From Verrucomicrobiota bacterium (GTDB lineage: Bacteria; Verrucomicrobiota; Verrucomicrobiia; Limisphaerales; UBA9464), in contig CANGKZ010000018.1 of assembly GCA_947454705.1 (NCBI GenBank), positions 29,736 to 93,735 on the forward strand: a stretch of 64,000 nucleotides of DNA, given 5' to 3'. Position 1 is the stretch's first letter. Each line of letters starts with the position of its first letter. Below, in pieces: positions 43,173 through 52,289 of the stretch. The notes below the pieces were generated by a model. The model was not told the DNA's origin and searched no databases. It worked only from the letters and a program-made list of their open reading frames with translations. The translations under genes and the position numbers were made by a program.

Positions 43173-46100
43173 ATGTCGAGTTCGAATTCCGTCGCCGCTT
43201 CCGCATCGCGAACCCGTGCCGTTCCGCCGACGTCCGAGTCGGCGCCCCCGGTCGAAGCGCTGCCGGGTGGGCTGTTCCGTCGGGTCGATTGGATCACCTT
43301 CTGGGCGACCACAATTCTTGTCCTGATTGGCTACCTCCTCACGCTCGCCCCGGACCTCACCCTTGAGGACTCGGGAGAACTGGCGGTCGGATCCATGTAC
43401 GCCGGTGTTCCGCATCCTCCGGGCTATCCGGTGTGGACCCTCTACACCTGGCTCTTCACCAAGCTCCTGCCCTTTTCGAACATCGCGTTCCGCGTTTCGG
43501 TGTCCTCGGCGGTGGCCGCCGCCGCCTCGGCGGGTCTGGTGGCGCTCCTCGTCTCCCGCGGGAGCAGCATGATTCTTGAAGGGATTGACCTCTTCAAATC
43601 GCTGGAAAAACGCTGGGAGACTCCGCTGTGCCTGGTGTCGGGCATCGTCAGCGGCGTGCTGATTGGCTTCAATGGATACATCTGGAGCCAGGCGGTCATT
43701 GTGGAGGTGTACACCCTCGCCGTGCTGACCTTCATGGGCATGCTCGCGCTGCTCCTCCGCTGGATTCACCGCCCGGACCAACATCGGTACCTCTATTTCG
43801 CGCTGTTCCTCTTCGGCCTCTGTTTCTGCAACCACCAGACCTTGATCGTGGCCGCCATCGGCATCGTGTTCCTGGTGTTGGCGGCGGATCGCAAGATGGG
43901 ACGCGACTTCTGCTTCCTCAGCGCCCTTGCCTACACCGTGGTGGTCACGGGACGCGCCTTCAATCTGACCGGCATGTTGAGCGACAACCCGGGCGTCTTC
44001 ACCGTGTTCAACGGCGTCGGCATCCTGATGTTCGCCGCCGCGTACTCAGCCACAGGGGAAATTACCGCCAAAGCCCGCTGGTGGACCGCCGGTGTCGTCG
44101 CCGGGGTAATCGCGCTGCTCTTCCTCAATTACAACTACGCCGCGCTCACCCTGATGGACCAGTCGGCCAAGGCCGGTCAGCTGGTGGCGCAGGGACGTTC
44201 CGCGGAACAATTGATGGTGGAATTGCGCGGCCTGGAAAATGCCGTCGCCGCCAGCCTTAAACTGCTTTCCGGAGCAACCCTGTTGGCAACGCTCGGATTG
44301 TTCGGAATCTCCTACGGCACGGAAAAGAAAGAACGGCTGCTCCGCTACACGGTCCCGGCATTGTTGTGCGCGGTCTTCTTCCTCGCGGGCGCCGCCTTCT
44401 ACTTCTACATGCCGGTGGCCTCGATGACCAACCCCCCGATGAACTGGGGCTATCCCCGCACGGCCGAGGGATTCGTCCATGCCTTCACCCGCGGTCAGTA
44501 CGAGAAGACCAATCCCAGCCTCGATATCGGGCTGCTCTTCGCGCAGATCCAGATGTACGCCCAGGGAGCCAAGGAAGAGTTCAATTGGGCGAACCTCCTG
44601 ATCGGTCTCGTTCCCTTCGCCTTCCTCAATCGCATGCAACGCCGCGAGCGGGCGTGGATTTTTGGTCTCACGGCCATCTACCTCTGCCTCGCGTTCGTGC
44701 TGCTCATCCTGCTCAACCCCGGTGTGGATCGTCAGAGCCGTGAAATGGTGAAGGTCTTCTTCACCTCGTCGCACGTCGTCGTCGCGCTCGCGGTCGGATA
44801 CGGCCTCGCGTTGATCGGTGCGCTGATTCTCACCCGATTCGAGGAGGTCCGGCTGCCGTTGTTCGTGGGCGCGTTCGTGGTGTTTGCCTTCAACCTTTAC
44901 GAGTTCGCGCTGGTGTTCCTCGACACCCAGTTTACCACCCTGCGCATCGGCGCGGGCATCAGCGTGGGAATCTCGGTGCTGTTCATCGCCCTGCTTTTCC
45001 TGCGTCAGCAGCAGCGGATCTTCGTTCCCTTCCTGGCGCTGTTCCTCCTCATCCCGGCCGACTCCATCTTCTCGCACTGGGCCGACAATGAGCAACGCGG
45101 GCACTATTACGGATTCTGGTTCGGCCACGACATGTTCGAGCCCGGCGTGGACACCTCGGCCGCTCCCGCCCCCAAGGACGCCAAAGGCAAGCCGCTCTAC
45201 CCTCCCATGGCCCGCGATGCCGTGCTCTACGGCGGTACCGATCCAGGCCGCTTCTGCCCGACCTACATGATTTTCTGCGAGAGCTTCATTCCTCCCGCCA
45301 AGCGTCGGAATCCCAACTTTGATCGCCGCGACGTGTACCTGATCACCCAGAACGCGCTCGCCGACAACACCTACCTCGATTACATCCGCGCCCACTACAA
45401 TCGGAGCGCGCAGATCGACCCTCCGTTCTTCCAGGGGTTCCTGAACGACGCGAAATCCATCTCGCGCGGGCGCACCAACACCCTCGCGCAATTGGCCGCG
45501 CCGCTCGACCGGTTCTTCACCTCCCTCGGCGCTTCCATTGAAAAGGAACGCCGCGCCGGTTCCTCGTTCTTCAAGGCCGATCACTTCAAGGATCTCAACG
45601 CGCTGCGCACCCGCCTGAGCTCCGGGGCCGATCCCCTGTCCGCGCATCTTCGCAAGGCAATGGGCGGCACGGTTCCCACGGACGCTGCGGCCCTGGCAGC
45701 AGCGTTGAACAAGATCATTGATGGAGCTTCGCTTGCCGATGATCCCACGCGGTTCGCGCAGGTGAAGCTGAGCAACCGTCTGAAGCAGTTCGCTCGTCAA
45801 AATCCTCCCACCGCCAATCGCGTTCGCCTGAATCGACTGCTGCTTGAGGAAGCCTACGAAGGACTGATCCAGAACAGCCCCGGCGGACTCTACCCCGATC
45901 GCGAAATCCAAACCGCATCCATCGAAGATCTCTCCCGTTGCTATCGCGAATACACGGACGATGCCGCTCGCCGCTACTCCATGGGCCAGTTGGAATCCGG
46001 CGAAGTGGTGACACCCATGCAGGACGGACGGATCTCCGTCTCTGGCCAGGTGGCGGTCATGGCCATCAACGGACTCCTGACCAAGGTGATGTTCGACAAG

Positions 46101-47162
46101 AACCCGGATCATGAGTTTTACATCGAGGAGAGCTTCCCGCTGAAGTGGATGCACCCGCATCTGACCCCGTTCGGCATCATCATGAAGATCGAGCGGAACC
46201 CGGTGGCCGAGCTCAGCGAAGAACAGATGCAGCGCGACCACGAGTTCTGGAGCCAGTACTCCGCCCGCTTCATCGGCAACTGGCTCAAGGAATCCACCCC
46301 GATCGCCGAAATCTGCAACTTCGCCCTGAAGACCTATCAGCGCCGTGATCTCACCGGTTTCACGGGCGATCCCAAGTTCGTTCGCGACGACAACGCTCAG
46401 AAAGCCTTCAGCAAGCTGCGCAATGCTCAGGGCAAAAGCATCTATGGATGGCGCTCCCAATACTCCACCAATCCGGTCGCGCAGCAGCGATACCTTCGCG
46501 AGGCTGAGTTTGCCCTCAAGCAGGCGTTCGCCTTCTGCCCCTACAGCCCGGAAACCACGTGGAATCTCGCCTCGCTCCTCGCCGCCACCGCTCGTCCGGA
46601 CGAGGCCCTGGCCATCGCCAAAACCTGCGAGGCCTTCGACCTCGAAAACACCGGCATTCGCGAACTGGTGCGTCAGTTGGAACGCGTCCGCGGCGCCGGT
46701 GGCACCACCCCGGTGAATGCCGAGACCCTGGCCAATCTCGAAGCCCAGATCCGAAGCTCATCCACCAACTTCGGAGCCGGCTTCCAGGCAGCCGCCACCC
46801 TGTTCCAATCCGGTCGCTCGAACGAGGCGATCGCGGTGTTCGACAGCCTTCTGGCGAGCTCTTCGGATGTCGGCCAACTCCTGCAGCTCGCCGAAGGATA
46901 CCGCGAGGTCATCCGGCCGGACCGCATGGAAACCACCCTCCTCAAGATCACTCAGCTGGCACCGAACTCTGCCGACGGTTGGTTGAATCTCTCTCAGGTG
47001 CAGGCCGCGCTCGGGAAAAAATCCGAAGCCAAGGTTAGTCTCGAACGAGCCTTCCAGGCCAGCGATGCCCAAGTGAAATCGAATCCGGCACTCCCGGACC
47101 TGCGAAAACTTTTCCCAAAGGATCCGAGGTTCCAAACGATTCGTACCCTCCTCGAACAGTAG
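43173..47162 (+). CDS. DUF2723 (GT117-like) membrane protein with C-terminal TPR region
   Basis: The 1329-residue protein opens with a disordered Ser/Ala/Pro stretch, then a DUF2723 membrane region of a dozen or so helices with the hallmark LTLEDSGELAVGSMYAGVPH followed by PPGYPVWTLYTWLF. This family is related to protein O-mannosyltransferases, and the Glu/Asp cluster would bind the lipid-linked sugar. From about residue 640 a large soluble, probably periplasmic region follows. Near 1090-1320 there are tetratricopeptide-like helices (AFCPYSPETTWNLASLLAAT, ARPDEALAIAKTCEAFD, NSADGWLNLSQVQAALGKKS). It probably glycosylates exported proteins or lipids. It is preceded at 64 bases by the anti-sigma-like gene. 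Confidence 0.88.
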   Translation: MSSSNSVAASASRTRAVPPTSESAPPVEALPGGLFRRVDWITFWATTILVLIGYLLTLAPDLTLEDSGELAVGSMYAGVPHPPGYPVWTLYTWLFTKLLPFSNIAFRVSVSSAVAAAASAGLVALLVSRGSSMILEGIDLFKSLEKRWETPLCLVSGIVSGVLIGFNGYIWSQAVIVEVYTLAVLTFMGMLALLLRWIHRPDQHRYLYFALFLFGLCFCNHQTLIVAAIGIVFLVLAADRKMGRDFCFLSALAYTVVVTGRAFNLTGMLSDNPGVFTVFNGVGILMFAAAYSATGEITAKARWWTAGVVAGVIALLFLNYNYAALTLMDQSAKAGQLVAQGRSAEQLMVELRGLENAVAASLKLLSGATLLATLGLFGISYGTEKKERLLRYTVPALLCAVFFLAGAAFYFYMPVASMTNPPMNWGYPRTAEGFVHAFTRGQYEKTNPSLDIGLLFAQIQMYAQGAKEEFNWANLLIGLVPFAFLNRMQRRERAWIFGLTAIYLCLAFVLLILLNPGVDRQSREMVKVFFTSSHVVVALAVGYGLALIGALILTRFEEVRLPLFVGAFVVFAFNLYEFALVFLDTQFTTLRIGAGISVGISVLFIALLFLRQQQRIFVPFLALFLLIPADSIFSHWADNEQRGHYYGFWFGHDMFEPGVDTSAAPAPKDAKGKPLYPPMARDAVLYGGTDPGRFCPTYMIFCESFIPPAKRRNPNFDRRDVYLITQNALADNTYLDYIRAHYNRSAQIDPPFFQGFLNDAKSISRGRTNTLAQLAAPLDRFFTSLGASIEKERRAGSSFFKADHFKDLNALRTRLSSGADPLSAHLRKAMGGTVPTDAAALAAALNKIIDGASLADDPTRFAQVKLSNRLKQFARQNPPTANRVRLNRLLLEEAYEGLIQNSPGGLYPDREIQTASIEDLSRCYREYTDDAARRYSMGQLESGEVVTPMQDGRISVSGQVAVMAINGLLTKVMFDKNPDHEFYIEESFPLKWMHPHLTPFGIIMKIERNPVAELSEEQMQRDHEFWSQYSARFIGNWLKESTPIAEICNFALKTYQRRDLTGFTGDPKFVRDDNAQKAFSKLRNAQGKSIYGWRSQYSTNPVAQQRYLREAEFALKQAFAFCPYSPETTWNLASLLAATARPDEALAIAKTCEAFDLENTGIRELVRQLERVRGAGGTTPVNAETLANLEAQIRSSSTNFGAGFQAAATLFQSGRSNEAIAVFDSLLASSSDVGQLLQLAEGYREVIRPDRMETTLLKITQLAPNSADGWLNLSQVQAALGKKSEAKVSLERAFQASDAQVKSNPALPDLRKLFPKDPRFQTIRTLLEQ

Positions 47163-47237
47163 CCCTGGTCTCATCCGCATGCGGCATGGGCGCGCGGACG
47201 TGCGCGCAGCCGTGCTGGGTTCAACCTCAAGGCGGCG

Positions 47238-47554
47238 GTTGAACGGTGGAAAAGTTGAAGCGTTGACGGGGAACCTGGATGCAAAGCGCCAGAGGACTGG
47301 CGCACTTCCCGGCGCTTTCGAGCCCCATCGCCCTGGTATCGAAATCCGCCAGGTCTTGGACTGCGGTAGTCCTCTACCGCTTTTGACGAAGCCAACGCCG
47401 CCTATCAGAACACCGGCGCGGAAACCGAAGAGTAACTGTTTGCCTCGGGATACGCCTCCCCGAACCTGTTAAGGACGGGACCCCAAACGAGTGAGAAATT
47501 TCTAGCGGCAGCGTCGGATTCCCCTTCAACGCTTCAACTTTTTAACCCTTCAAC
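47238..47554. repeat. Composite element: family A arms around an inverted family B copy 3
   Basis: A degenerate left arm (47238-47271, GTTGAACGGTGGAAAAGTTG start) and a perfect right arm (47521-47554) bound a segment with family B in inverse orientation: CGCCAG-AGGA-CTGGCG (47287-47302) and GCGGTAG-TCCT-CTACCGC (47363-47380). The middle hairpin of other B copies is replaced by TTTCGA/TCGAAA around 47317-47343. A piece of inverted family A body lies at 47470-47520. This accounts for most of the 47163-47660 gap. Confidence 0.75.
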
Positions 47555-47660
47555 TGCCGATCCCAGGTTCAATCATTCGACTCCGGGAACCCCTAGTTCG
47601 AATGGAGATCCCAAAAGTCCGCGCTGGAGATTGCCGGCATCGGACCGCTACAACAGGCCC

Positions 47661-48323
47661 GTGTTTCTGCTCAGTCTGACGCTCACCCTGGTCGCGGGAT
47701 ATTTCCTGGGCTCCATACCTACCGGATATCTCGTCGCCCGCTCCCGCGGAATCGACATTCGAAAAGTCGGTTCCGGAAACATGGGCGCAACCAACGTGTT
47801 CCGGACCCTCGGCAAGGGCCCAGGCATTCTCGTTCTCTTGATCGATGCCCTCAAAGGCGCGGCCTCGGTGCTGATTGCCCGACACTTCTGGGTTCCCATG
47901 GCCGACACCAACCCGTGGGTCAGTGCGCTTCCCATGATCGCCGCACTCAGCGCGGTCCTCGGACACAACTACACCTGCTGGCTCGCCTTCAAGGGCGGCA
48001 AGGGCATCGCCACCTCCGCAGGCGTTCTCGCCGCGCTCGTGCCTGTACCGTTTTTGATCACCCTCGGAGCCTGGATCGTGGTGTTCGCGCTCAGCCGGTA
48101 CGTCTCGCTGGCCAGCATCCTGGCGGCAGCGGTGCTGCCCGTGGCCACCGCGCTGCACCGGGAACCGCTGCCGGTGGTGGTTCTAACCCTCGTACTCGCG
48201 CTGCTGGCGATCTGGAAGCACAAGCCAAACATCGAACGCTTGATCGCCGGGACGGAGAACCGCATCGGCAAAAAGAAGGCGACGACCGCGGACAAGCCGG
48301 AATCCGGAGGAGGCACTCCGTGA
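47661..48323 (+). CDS. plsY: Glycerol-3-phosphate acyltransferase PlsY
   Basis: The 220-residue inner-membrane enzyme acylates glycerol-3-phosphate from acyl-phosphate, the first step of phospholipid synthesis. All three PlsY motifs are visible: GYFLGSIPTGYLVAR, GSGNMGATNVFRTLGKGPG and AFKGGKGIATSAGVLAAL. The GTG at 47661 gives a start close to the first helix, as usual; a TTG at 47631 is in frame. A hydrophilic Lys-rich tail of about 30 residues follows the last helix. It overlaps gpsA by three bases, coupling acyltransferase and supply of its substrate. Confidence 0.95.
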   Translation: MFLLSLTLTLVAGYFLGSIPTGYLVARSRGIDIRKVGSGNMGATNVFRTLGKGPGILVLLIDALKGAASVLIARHFWVPMADTNPWVSALPMIAALSAVLGHNYTCWLAFKGGKGIATSAGVLAALVPVPFLITLGAWIVVFALSRYVSLASILAAAVLPVATALHREPLPVVVLTLVLALLAIWKHKPNIERLIAGTENRIGKKKATTADKPESGGGTP

Positions 48324-49300
48324 AGATCGCCGTGGTGGGAGCCGGAGCCTGGGGCACGGCGCTGGCCCTGGTGGCCAATCGGAACGGACACGACGTGGTC
48401 CTGTGGGGACACAACGCCGATCACCTTTCCGTGCTTGAGCGCAACCGGGTGAACGAGCGCTGTCTCCCGGGCATTCCATTGCCCCCGACGCTGGCACTCG
48501 AACCCGATCTTGCCCGCGCAACGGAATCCGCCGAAGTGGTGGTCCTCGCAGTTCCCAGCACGGCGTTCCGCGCCATCACCGAGCGGATGGGATCGTCGAG
48601 GGCCCTGGCAGTCAGCGTGACCAAGGGAATCGAGTACCACACCGGATTGACCATGACCGGCGTCGTCGAACAGACCATGCCCCACGCCATTCCGTGCGCG
48701 CTGTCCGGTCCTTCGCTGGCGTTGGAAGTGGCCCGCGGGATTCCCACAGCGGTCGTTGCCGCTTCCGTCGATCCGGCAAAAGCGTGCCAGATTCAGAGTG
48801 CCTTTCATCGTCCTTCGTTCCGGATTTATTCCAGCACCGATCTGGTCGGAGTCGAACTTGGAGGAGCGTTGAAGAACGTCATCGCCATTGCTGCTGGCGT
48901 CTGCGACGGGCTCGGCTTTGGGGACAATTCGAAGGCCGCGCTGGTCACGCGCGGACGTTCCGAGATGACCCGTCTTGCAGTCGCCTGCGGAGCCGAGCCG
49001 GCCACGCTTTCCGGTTTGAGCGGCCTGGGCGATCTGACCGTGACGTGCTTCAGCCGATTGAGCCGGAACCGGAGTTTCGGCGAACGCATTGGCAAAGGGG
49101 AATCTGCCGCGGCGATTCTCGCGTCGAGCGTCTCCGCAGTGGAAGGCTATCCCACCACCCGCAGCGCACATGAACTGGCCCTGCGTCGCCAGATCACCTG
49201 CCCCATCATCGCCGAAGTCCACGCCATGCTCTACGAAGGCAAGGATCCGCGAAAAGCGGTCTCCGACCTGCTTGATCGCGACCCCAAGCGCGAAGACTGA
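48320..49300 (+). CDS. gpsA: NAD(P)-dependent glycerol-3-phosphate dehydrogenase
   Basis: The 326-residue cytoplasmic enzyme makes sn-glycerol-3-phosphate from dihydroxyacetone phosphate for PlsY. It has VVGAGAWGTALALVANRNGH at the N-terminus, VSVTKGIE, ALSGPSLALEVARG, the catalytic lysine in GGALKNVIAIAAGVCDGLG and LSGLGDLTVTCFS. The start is the GTG at 48320 inside the end of plsY, set by one of the few strong ribosome sites in the window, GGAGGAGG at 48306-48313, six bases upstream. Three-base overlap with plsY implies translational coupling. Confidence 0.96.
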   Translation: MKIAVVGAGAWGTALALVANRNGHDVVLWGHNADHLSVLERNRVNERCLPGIPLPPTLALEPDLARATESAEVVVLAVPSTAFRAITERMGSSRALAVSVTKGIEYHTGLTMTGVVEQTMPHAIPCALSGPSLALEVARGIPTAVVAASVDPAKACQIQSAFHRPSFRIYSSTDLVGVELGGALKNVIAIAAGVCDGLGFGDNSKAALVTRGRSEMTRLAVACGAEPATLSGLSGLGDLTVTCFSRLSRNRSFGERIGKGESAAAILASSVSAVEGYPTTRSAHELALRRQITCPIIAEVHAMLYEGKDPRKAVSDLLDRDPKRED

Positions 49301-49354
49301 CGCCCCGCCAGATCCCGCTCTCCGATCTTCCATCTTCGAACTTCGATTTTCCCC

Positions 49355-50257
49355 ATGCCCACCTCCGCCACCGTTCGCGTTCCGGGAACCACCGCCAATC
49401 TGGGCCCCGGATTTGATACCCTCGGCATCGCGCTGCGTTTGTACAATCGGATCCGGGTGGAGCCCACAGCCGGGCGCAACGCGGCAATCACCATTCGATC
49501 CGCCATCGCCGACGACGCGCGGGAAGGCGCCACCGCCATGCTGGCCGAAGCGGCCCAAGCCTTCGCCAAACGGGCGAAGAAGAAGGTGTCGGGGTTCGAG
49601 ATCTGGCTCGAAGGCGACGTGCCCATTGCCCGCGGACTCGGCTCCAGTGTGACGGCACGCCTGGGATGCGTGGCGGCTCTGAATGCGATTCACGGGAGTC
49701 CGCTCGACCGGCAGGCCTTGTTCGAACTCGTGAGCACGCTGGAGGGGCATCCCGACAATGCCGCTCCGGCCGTGTTCGGTGGATTTACCGCCTCCACCAT
49801 GGTCAACGGCGTGGCCCGTGGGGTTCGCTTCTCCCTGCCCGCCGCGGCGCGGTTCGTGACCCTGATTCCGAACTTCGAAGTCAGCACGCCAGCCGCCCGC
49901 AAACTCGTGCCGCTCCAGTTCTCCAAGGCGGACACGGTTCATTGCCTCACCCGCGTTGCGCTGATCACCGCGGCGTTTGCGGCCGGGGATTTGGAGGCGC
50001 TGCGTGGATGCTTCGATGACCGCATTCATCAGCCGTACCGCGAAGCGCTCATTCCCCAGCTCTCCGGCGTCATCCAGGCGGGCGAGCGCGCCGGAGCGAT
50101 CGGCGGGTGGTTGAGCGGCAGCGGATCCACCATCATTTGCCTCACGCTCGACCGTGCCGAAGCCGTGTCCCGCGCCATGTCGCGCGCGTTGCCAGGATCC
50201 CGACTCGAAATCCTCCGGGCCGACTCCGGCGGCGTTCGCGTCGAAACCGGCGCGTAA
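49355..50257 (+). CDS. thrB: Homoserine kinase
   Basis: The 300-residue GHMP kinase phosphorylates homoserine on the way to threonine. It shows TVRVPGTTANLGPGFDTLGI at the N-terminus, the ATP loop in VPIARGLGSSVTARLGCVAA and the third motif in GAIGGWLSGSGSTIICL. It has no signal peptide and normal length. It follows gpsA by 54 bases in the same direction. No thrA or thrC is in this window, so the threonine genes are dispersed. Confidence 0.94.
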   Translation: MPTSATVRVPGTTANLGPGFDTLGIALRLYNRIRVEPTAGRNAAITIRSAIADDAREGATAMLAEAAQAFAKRAKKKVSGFEIWLEGDVPIARGLGSSVTARLGCVAALNAIHGSPLDRQALFELVSTLEGHPDNAAPAVFGGFTASTMVNGVARGVRFSLPAAARFVTLIPNFEVSTPAARKLVPLQFSKADTVHCLTRVALITAAFAAGDLEALRGCFDDRIHQPYREALIPQLSGVIQAGERAGAIGGWLSGSGSTIICLTLDRAEAVSRAMSRALPGSRLEILRADSGGVRVETGA

Positions 50258-50269
50258 ACTGCGGAGCGA

Positions 50270-50845
50270 ATGCCACTCGCGATTACATCCGTCATCGAAA
50301 CCCCGAGGCTGAAACTCCGCCTCGTGCGCGAAACCGATCTGACGGATCTGATGGCGGTGAATGGCGACGACCTGGTCACCCGGCACCTGCCCTACGCCAC
50401 CTGGCAATCGATGGCTGATGCGCAGGCCTGGTTTGAACGCATGCAGCGGTTGCAGGCCCCCGGAACCGCGCAGCAGTGCGTCGTGATCCGAAAGGAAGAC
50501 CATCGGGTCATTGGAAGCTGCCTGTTGTTTCGCTACGAGGAAGGCAGCGCCCGTGCCGAACTGGGCTACGTGTTGGGGCGGGCCCATTGGGGACAGGGGC
50601 TGATGCGCGAAGCCCTCAGCGGATTGATCGCCCACGCCTTCAGCGATCTCGCGCTGCGCCGACTTGAAGCTGAGGTCAACCCTGCGAACCACGCATCTGT
50701 TAAACTCCTGGAGCGACTCGGATTCGTCCGCGAAGGGCTGCTTCGCAAGCGCTGGGTCGCCAAGGGAGAGGCTTACGACGTCGAAATCTTCGGTCTCTTG
50801 AAGGGAGAGTTGCGGTTGAATTCGACTCCCTCGCCAATGGGCTAG
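50270..50845 (+). CDS. GNAT-family N-acetyltransferase (RimJ/RimL-like)
   Basis: The 191-residue cytoplasmic acetyltransferase has ETPRLKLRLVRETDL at the N-terminus, the acetyl-CoA loop region LGYVLGRAHWGQGLMREALS and the C-terminal AEVNPANHASVKLLERLGF, EGLLRKRWVAKGEAYD. This is the pattern of RimJ/RimL and related protein or small-molecule acetyltransferases. It starts 12 bases after thrB, so it ends the plsY-gpsA-thrB run. The acceptor is unknown. Confidence 0.9.
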   Translation: MPLAITSVIETPRLKLRLVRETDLTDLMAVNGDDLVTRHLPYATWQSMADAQAWFERMQRLQAPGTAQQCVVIRKEDHRVIGSCLLFRYEEGSARAELGYVLGRAHWGQGLMREALSGLIAHAFSDLALRRLEAEVNPANHASVKLLERLGFVREGLLRKRWVAKGEAYDVEIFGLLKGELRLNSTPSPMG

Positions 50846-50859
50846 GAATTCGTGGACGT

Positions 50860-50905
50860 AAAAAAGCCCGGCTCATTTCGCATCGAGCGAACGAGACCGG
50901 GCTTT
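50860..50905 (-). terminator. Rho-independent terminator of the minus-strand propeller gene
   Basis: Read on the minus strand, AAGCCCGG and CCGGGCTT form the base of a long hairpin with further pairing inside, followed by TTTTTT (50860-50865 on plus are A). The plus side lacks a good T-run, so it serves the gene ending at 50934. Confidence 0.85.
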
Positions 50906-50933
50906 GGAAGAAGGACCTTTTGCAGTCGCTGAA

Positions 50934-52217
50934 TCAGCGCGAAGCGCGCTTGGGATTCAGATCCAGACAGACGGCCTCGCGGGCGCTGCGCGCGTACACG
51001 CGACCATTGCTCACCACCGGAGTGGTCCAGCACTTGCCCGACAACACGGTGGCGCGGGCGATTTCCTGGTAGCCCGTCGGATCCGCCTTGAAGAGCACGA
51101 GATCGCCGGCATCCGACAACGCCATCACCTGATCCCCAACGAGGATCACGTGTCCGGGGCCAAATCCGGGTTTCTCCCACTTCACCGTACCGGTTTTGAT
51201 ATCCACGCACTTCACCGGGCCGCTGCCGTATTCCTTGAACTGGAACATGCCGTAGAGGTTGCCGTTGTGCAGCACCGGCGTGCTCCAGTGGTTGGCCAAA
51301 GGCTTGTTGCCCGGGAAGCGATAGACCGGTTCCGCGGTCCACTTGCCGCCCGAGTGGCTGATGCGTGCGGCTCCGGCGCCGACATCATATCCGGCCGAGC
51401 AGTACACAATGTCGCCGTCCACCACCGGCGATGCCGCCGTGGAAACTTTGTAAGGGAACGGATGACGCCAGAGTTCGGCACCAGTCTTGGGATCCACCGA
51501 GAGCAACCCCGACTGCAGGAAGAACACCACTTGGCGCGTGCCATGAATGTTCGCAACCACCGGCGTGGCGTGGGTGATCTTTTCGTCGAAGGCCTTCCAG
51601 GCGACCTCGCCGGAATCCTTGTTGAACGCGATCAGCGATTCGCCAGGCCCGCCGCCGCCCACGATCACCAGCTTGCCCTCGACCAACGGCGAGGCGGCGT
51701 TCATCCACGAAATGTTGCGACCGGCGTGTTCCTTGAGGAGGTCGTGACGCCACACCGTCTTGCCCGACGCGGCATCGAAACAGGTCAGCACCAACTTGGC
51801 GGAAAGGGAATAAACATGATTCCCGTCGATCGCCGGGGTGGAGCGCGGACCGTCGCCGCCTTCATTGCCCTTGGCACCGGACTGGCCGCCGTCGTTGATC
51901 TTCATCGTGCCCAGAGCCTGCTGCCAGAGCTCCTTGCCGGTATCGGCAGCACGGGCCACGAGCGTCTCCTGTTGGGCACTTTCCACTTCGCGGAGTTCCT
52001 GGGTGAACACGCGTCCCTTGCCCACCACGAAGGAACTAAATCCACCCGTCGAGGGGACCTTCCAAACCACGGCGGGTCCCGAGGCCGGCCACGAGGTCGC
52101 GATGCGCTCCGGGGTGGTGCCGTCCGTTTTGGCACCACGATACTGGGGCCAGTCCGCGGCGTTGAGAGTGGTGATGCCCGCCAGCGCGGCGGTCACAAGC
52201 GACGGAGTCCATTTCAT
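50934..52217 (-). CDS. Secreted PQQ-like beta-propeller protein (no EF-hand)
   Basis: The 427-residue exported protein has a signal peptide (KWTPSLVTAALAGITTLNA) and the family opening ADWPQYRGAKTDG. Blade repeats include FSSFVVGKGRVFTQ, STPAIDGNHVYSLS, ASPLVEGKLVIVGGGG, ATPVVANIHGTRQVV and STPVLHNGNLYGMF. Unlike the four other members here it lacks the EF-hand insertion and is a continuous propeller. The C-terminus ends ARSAREAVCLDLNPKRASR. It has its own terminator at 50860 and seems monocistronic. Function is unknown. Confidence 0.87.
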   Translation of the reverse strand: MKWTPSLVTAALAGITTLNAADWPQYRGAKTDGTTPERIATSWPASGPAVVWKVPSTGGFSSFVVGKGRVFTQELREVESAQQETLVARAADTGKELWQQALGTMKINDGGQSGAKGNEGGDGPRSTPAIDGNHVYSLSAKLVLTCFDAASGKTVWRHDLLKEHAGRNISWMNAASPLVEGKLVIVGGGGPGESLIAFNKDSGEVAWKAFDEKITHATPVVANIHGTRQVVFFLQSGLLSVDPKTGAELWRHPFPYKVSTAASPVVDGDIVYCSAGYDVGAGAARISHSGGKWTAEPVYRFPGNKPLANHWSTPVLHNGNLYGMFQFKEYGSGPVKCVDIKTGTVKWEKPGFGPGHVILVGDQVMALSDAGDLVLFKADPTGYQEIARATVLSGKCWTTPVVSNGRVYARSAREAVCLDLNPKRASR

Positions 52218-52289
52218 ACGTAGGCGTCCAGTCTCCCGGAGCCCCCGATCCGGTCAAGGGGCAATCGGGAAACGCGCCTCCGCAACGGA

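Noticed and set aside
47969..50692. A 907-codon open frame on the minus strand
   Set aside because: It lies opposite plsY, gpsA, thrB and the GNAT gene, all with clear family motifs, and shows none itself. Long antisense frames are expected with G/C-ending codons; similar ones at 33957-35921, 44046-46460, 53384-55747 and 59207-61195 were rejected for the same reason.
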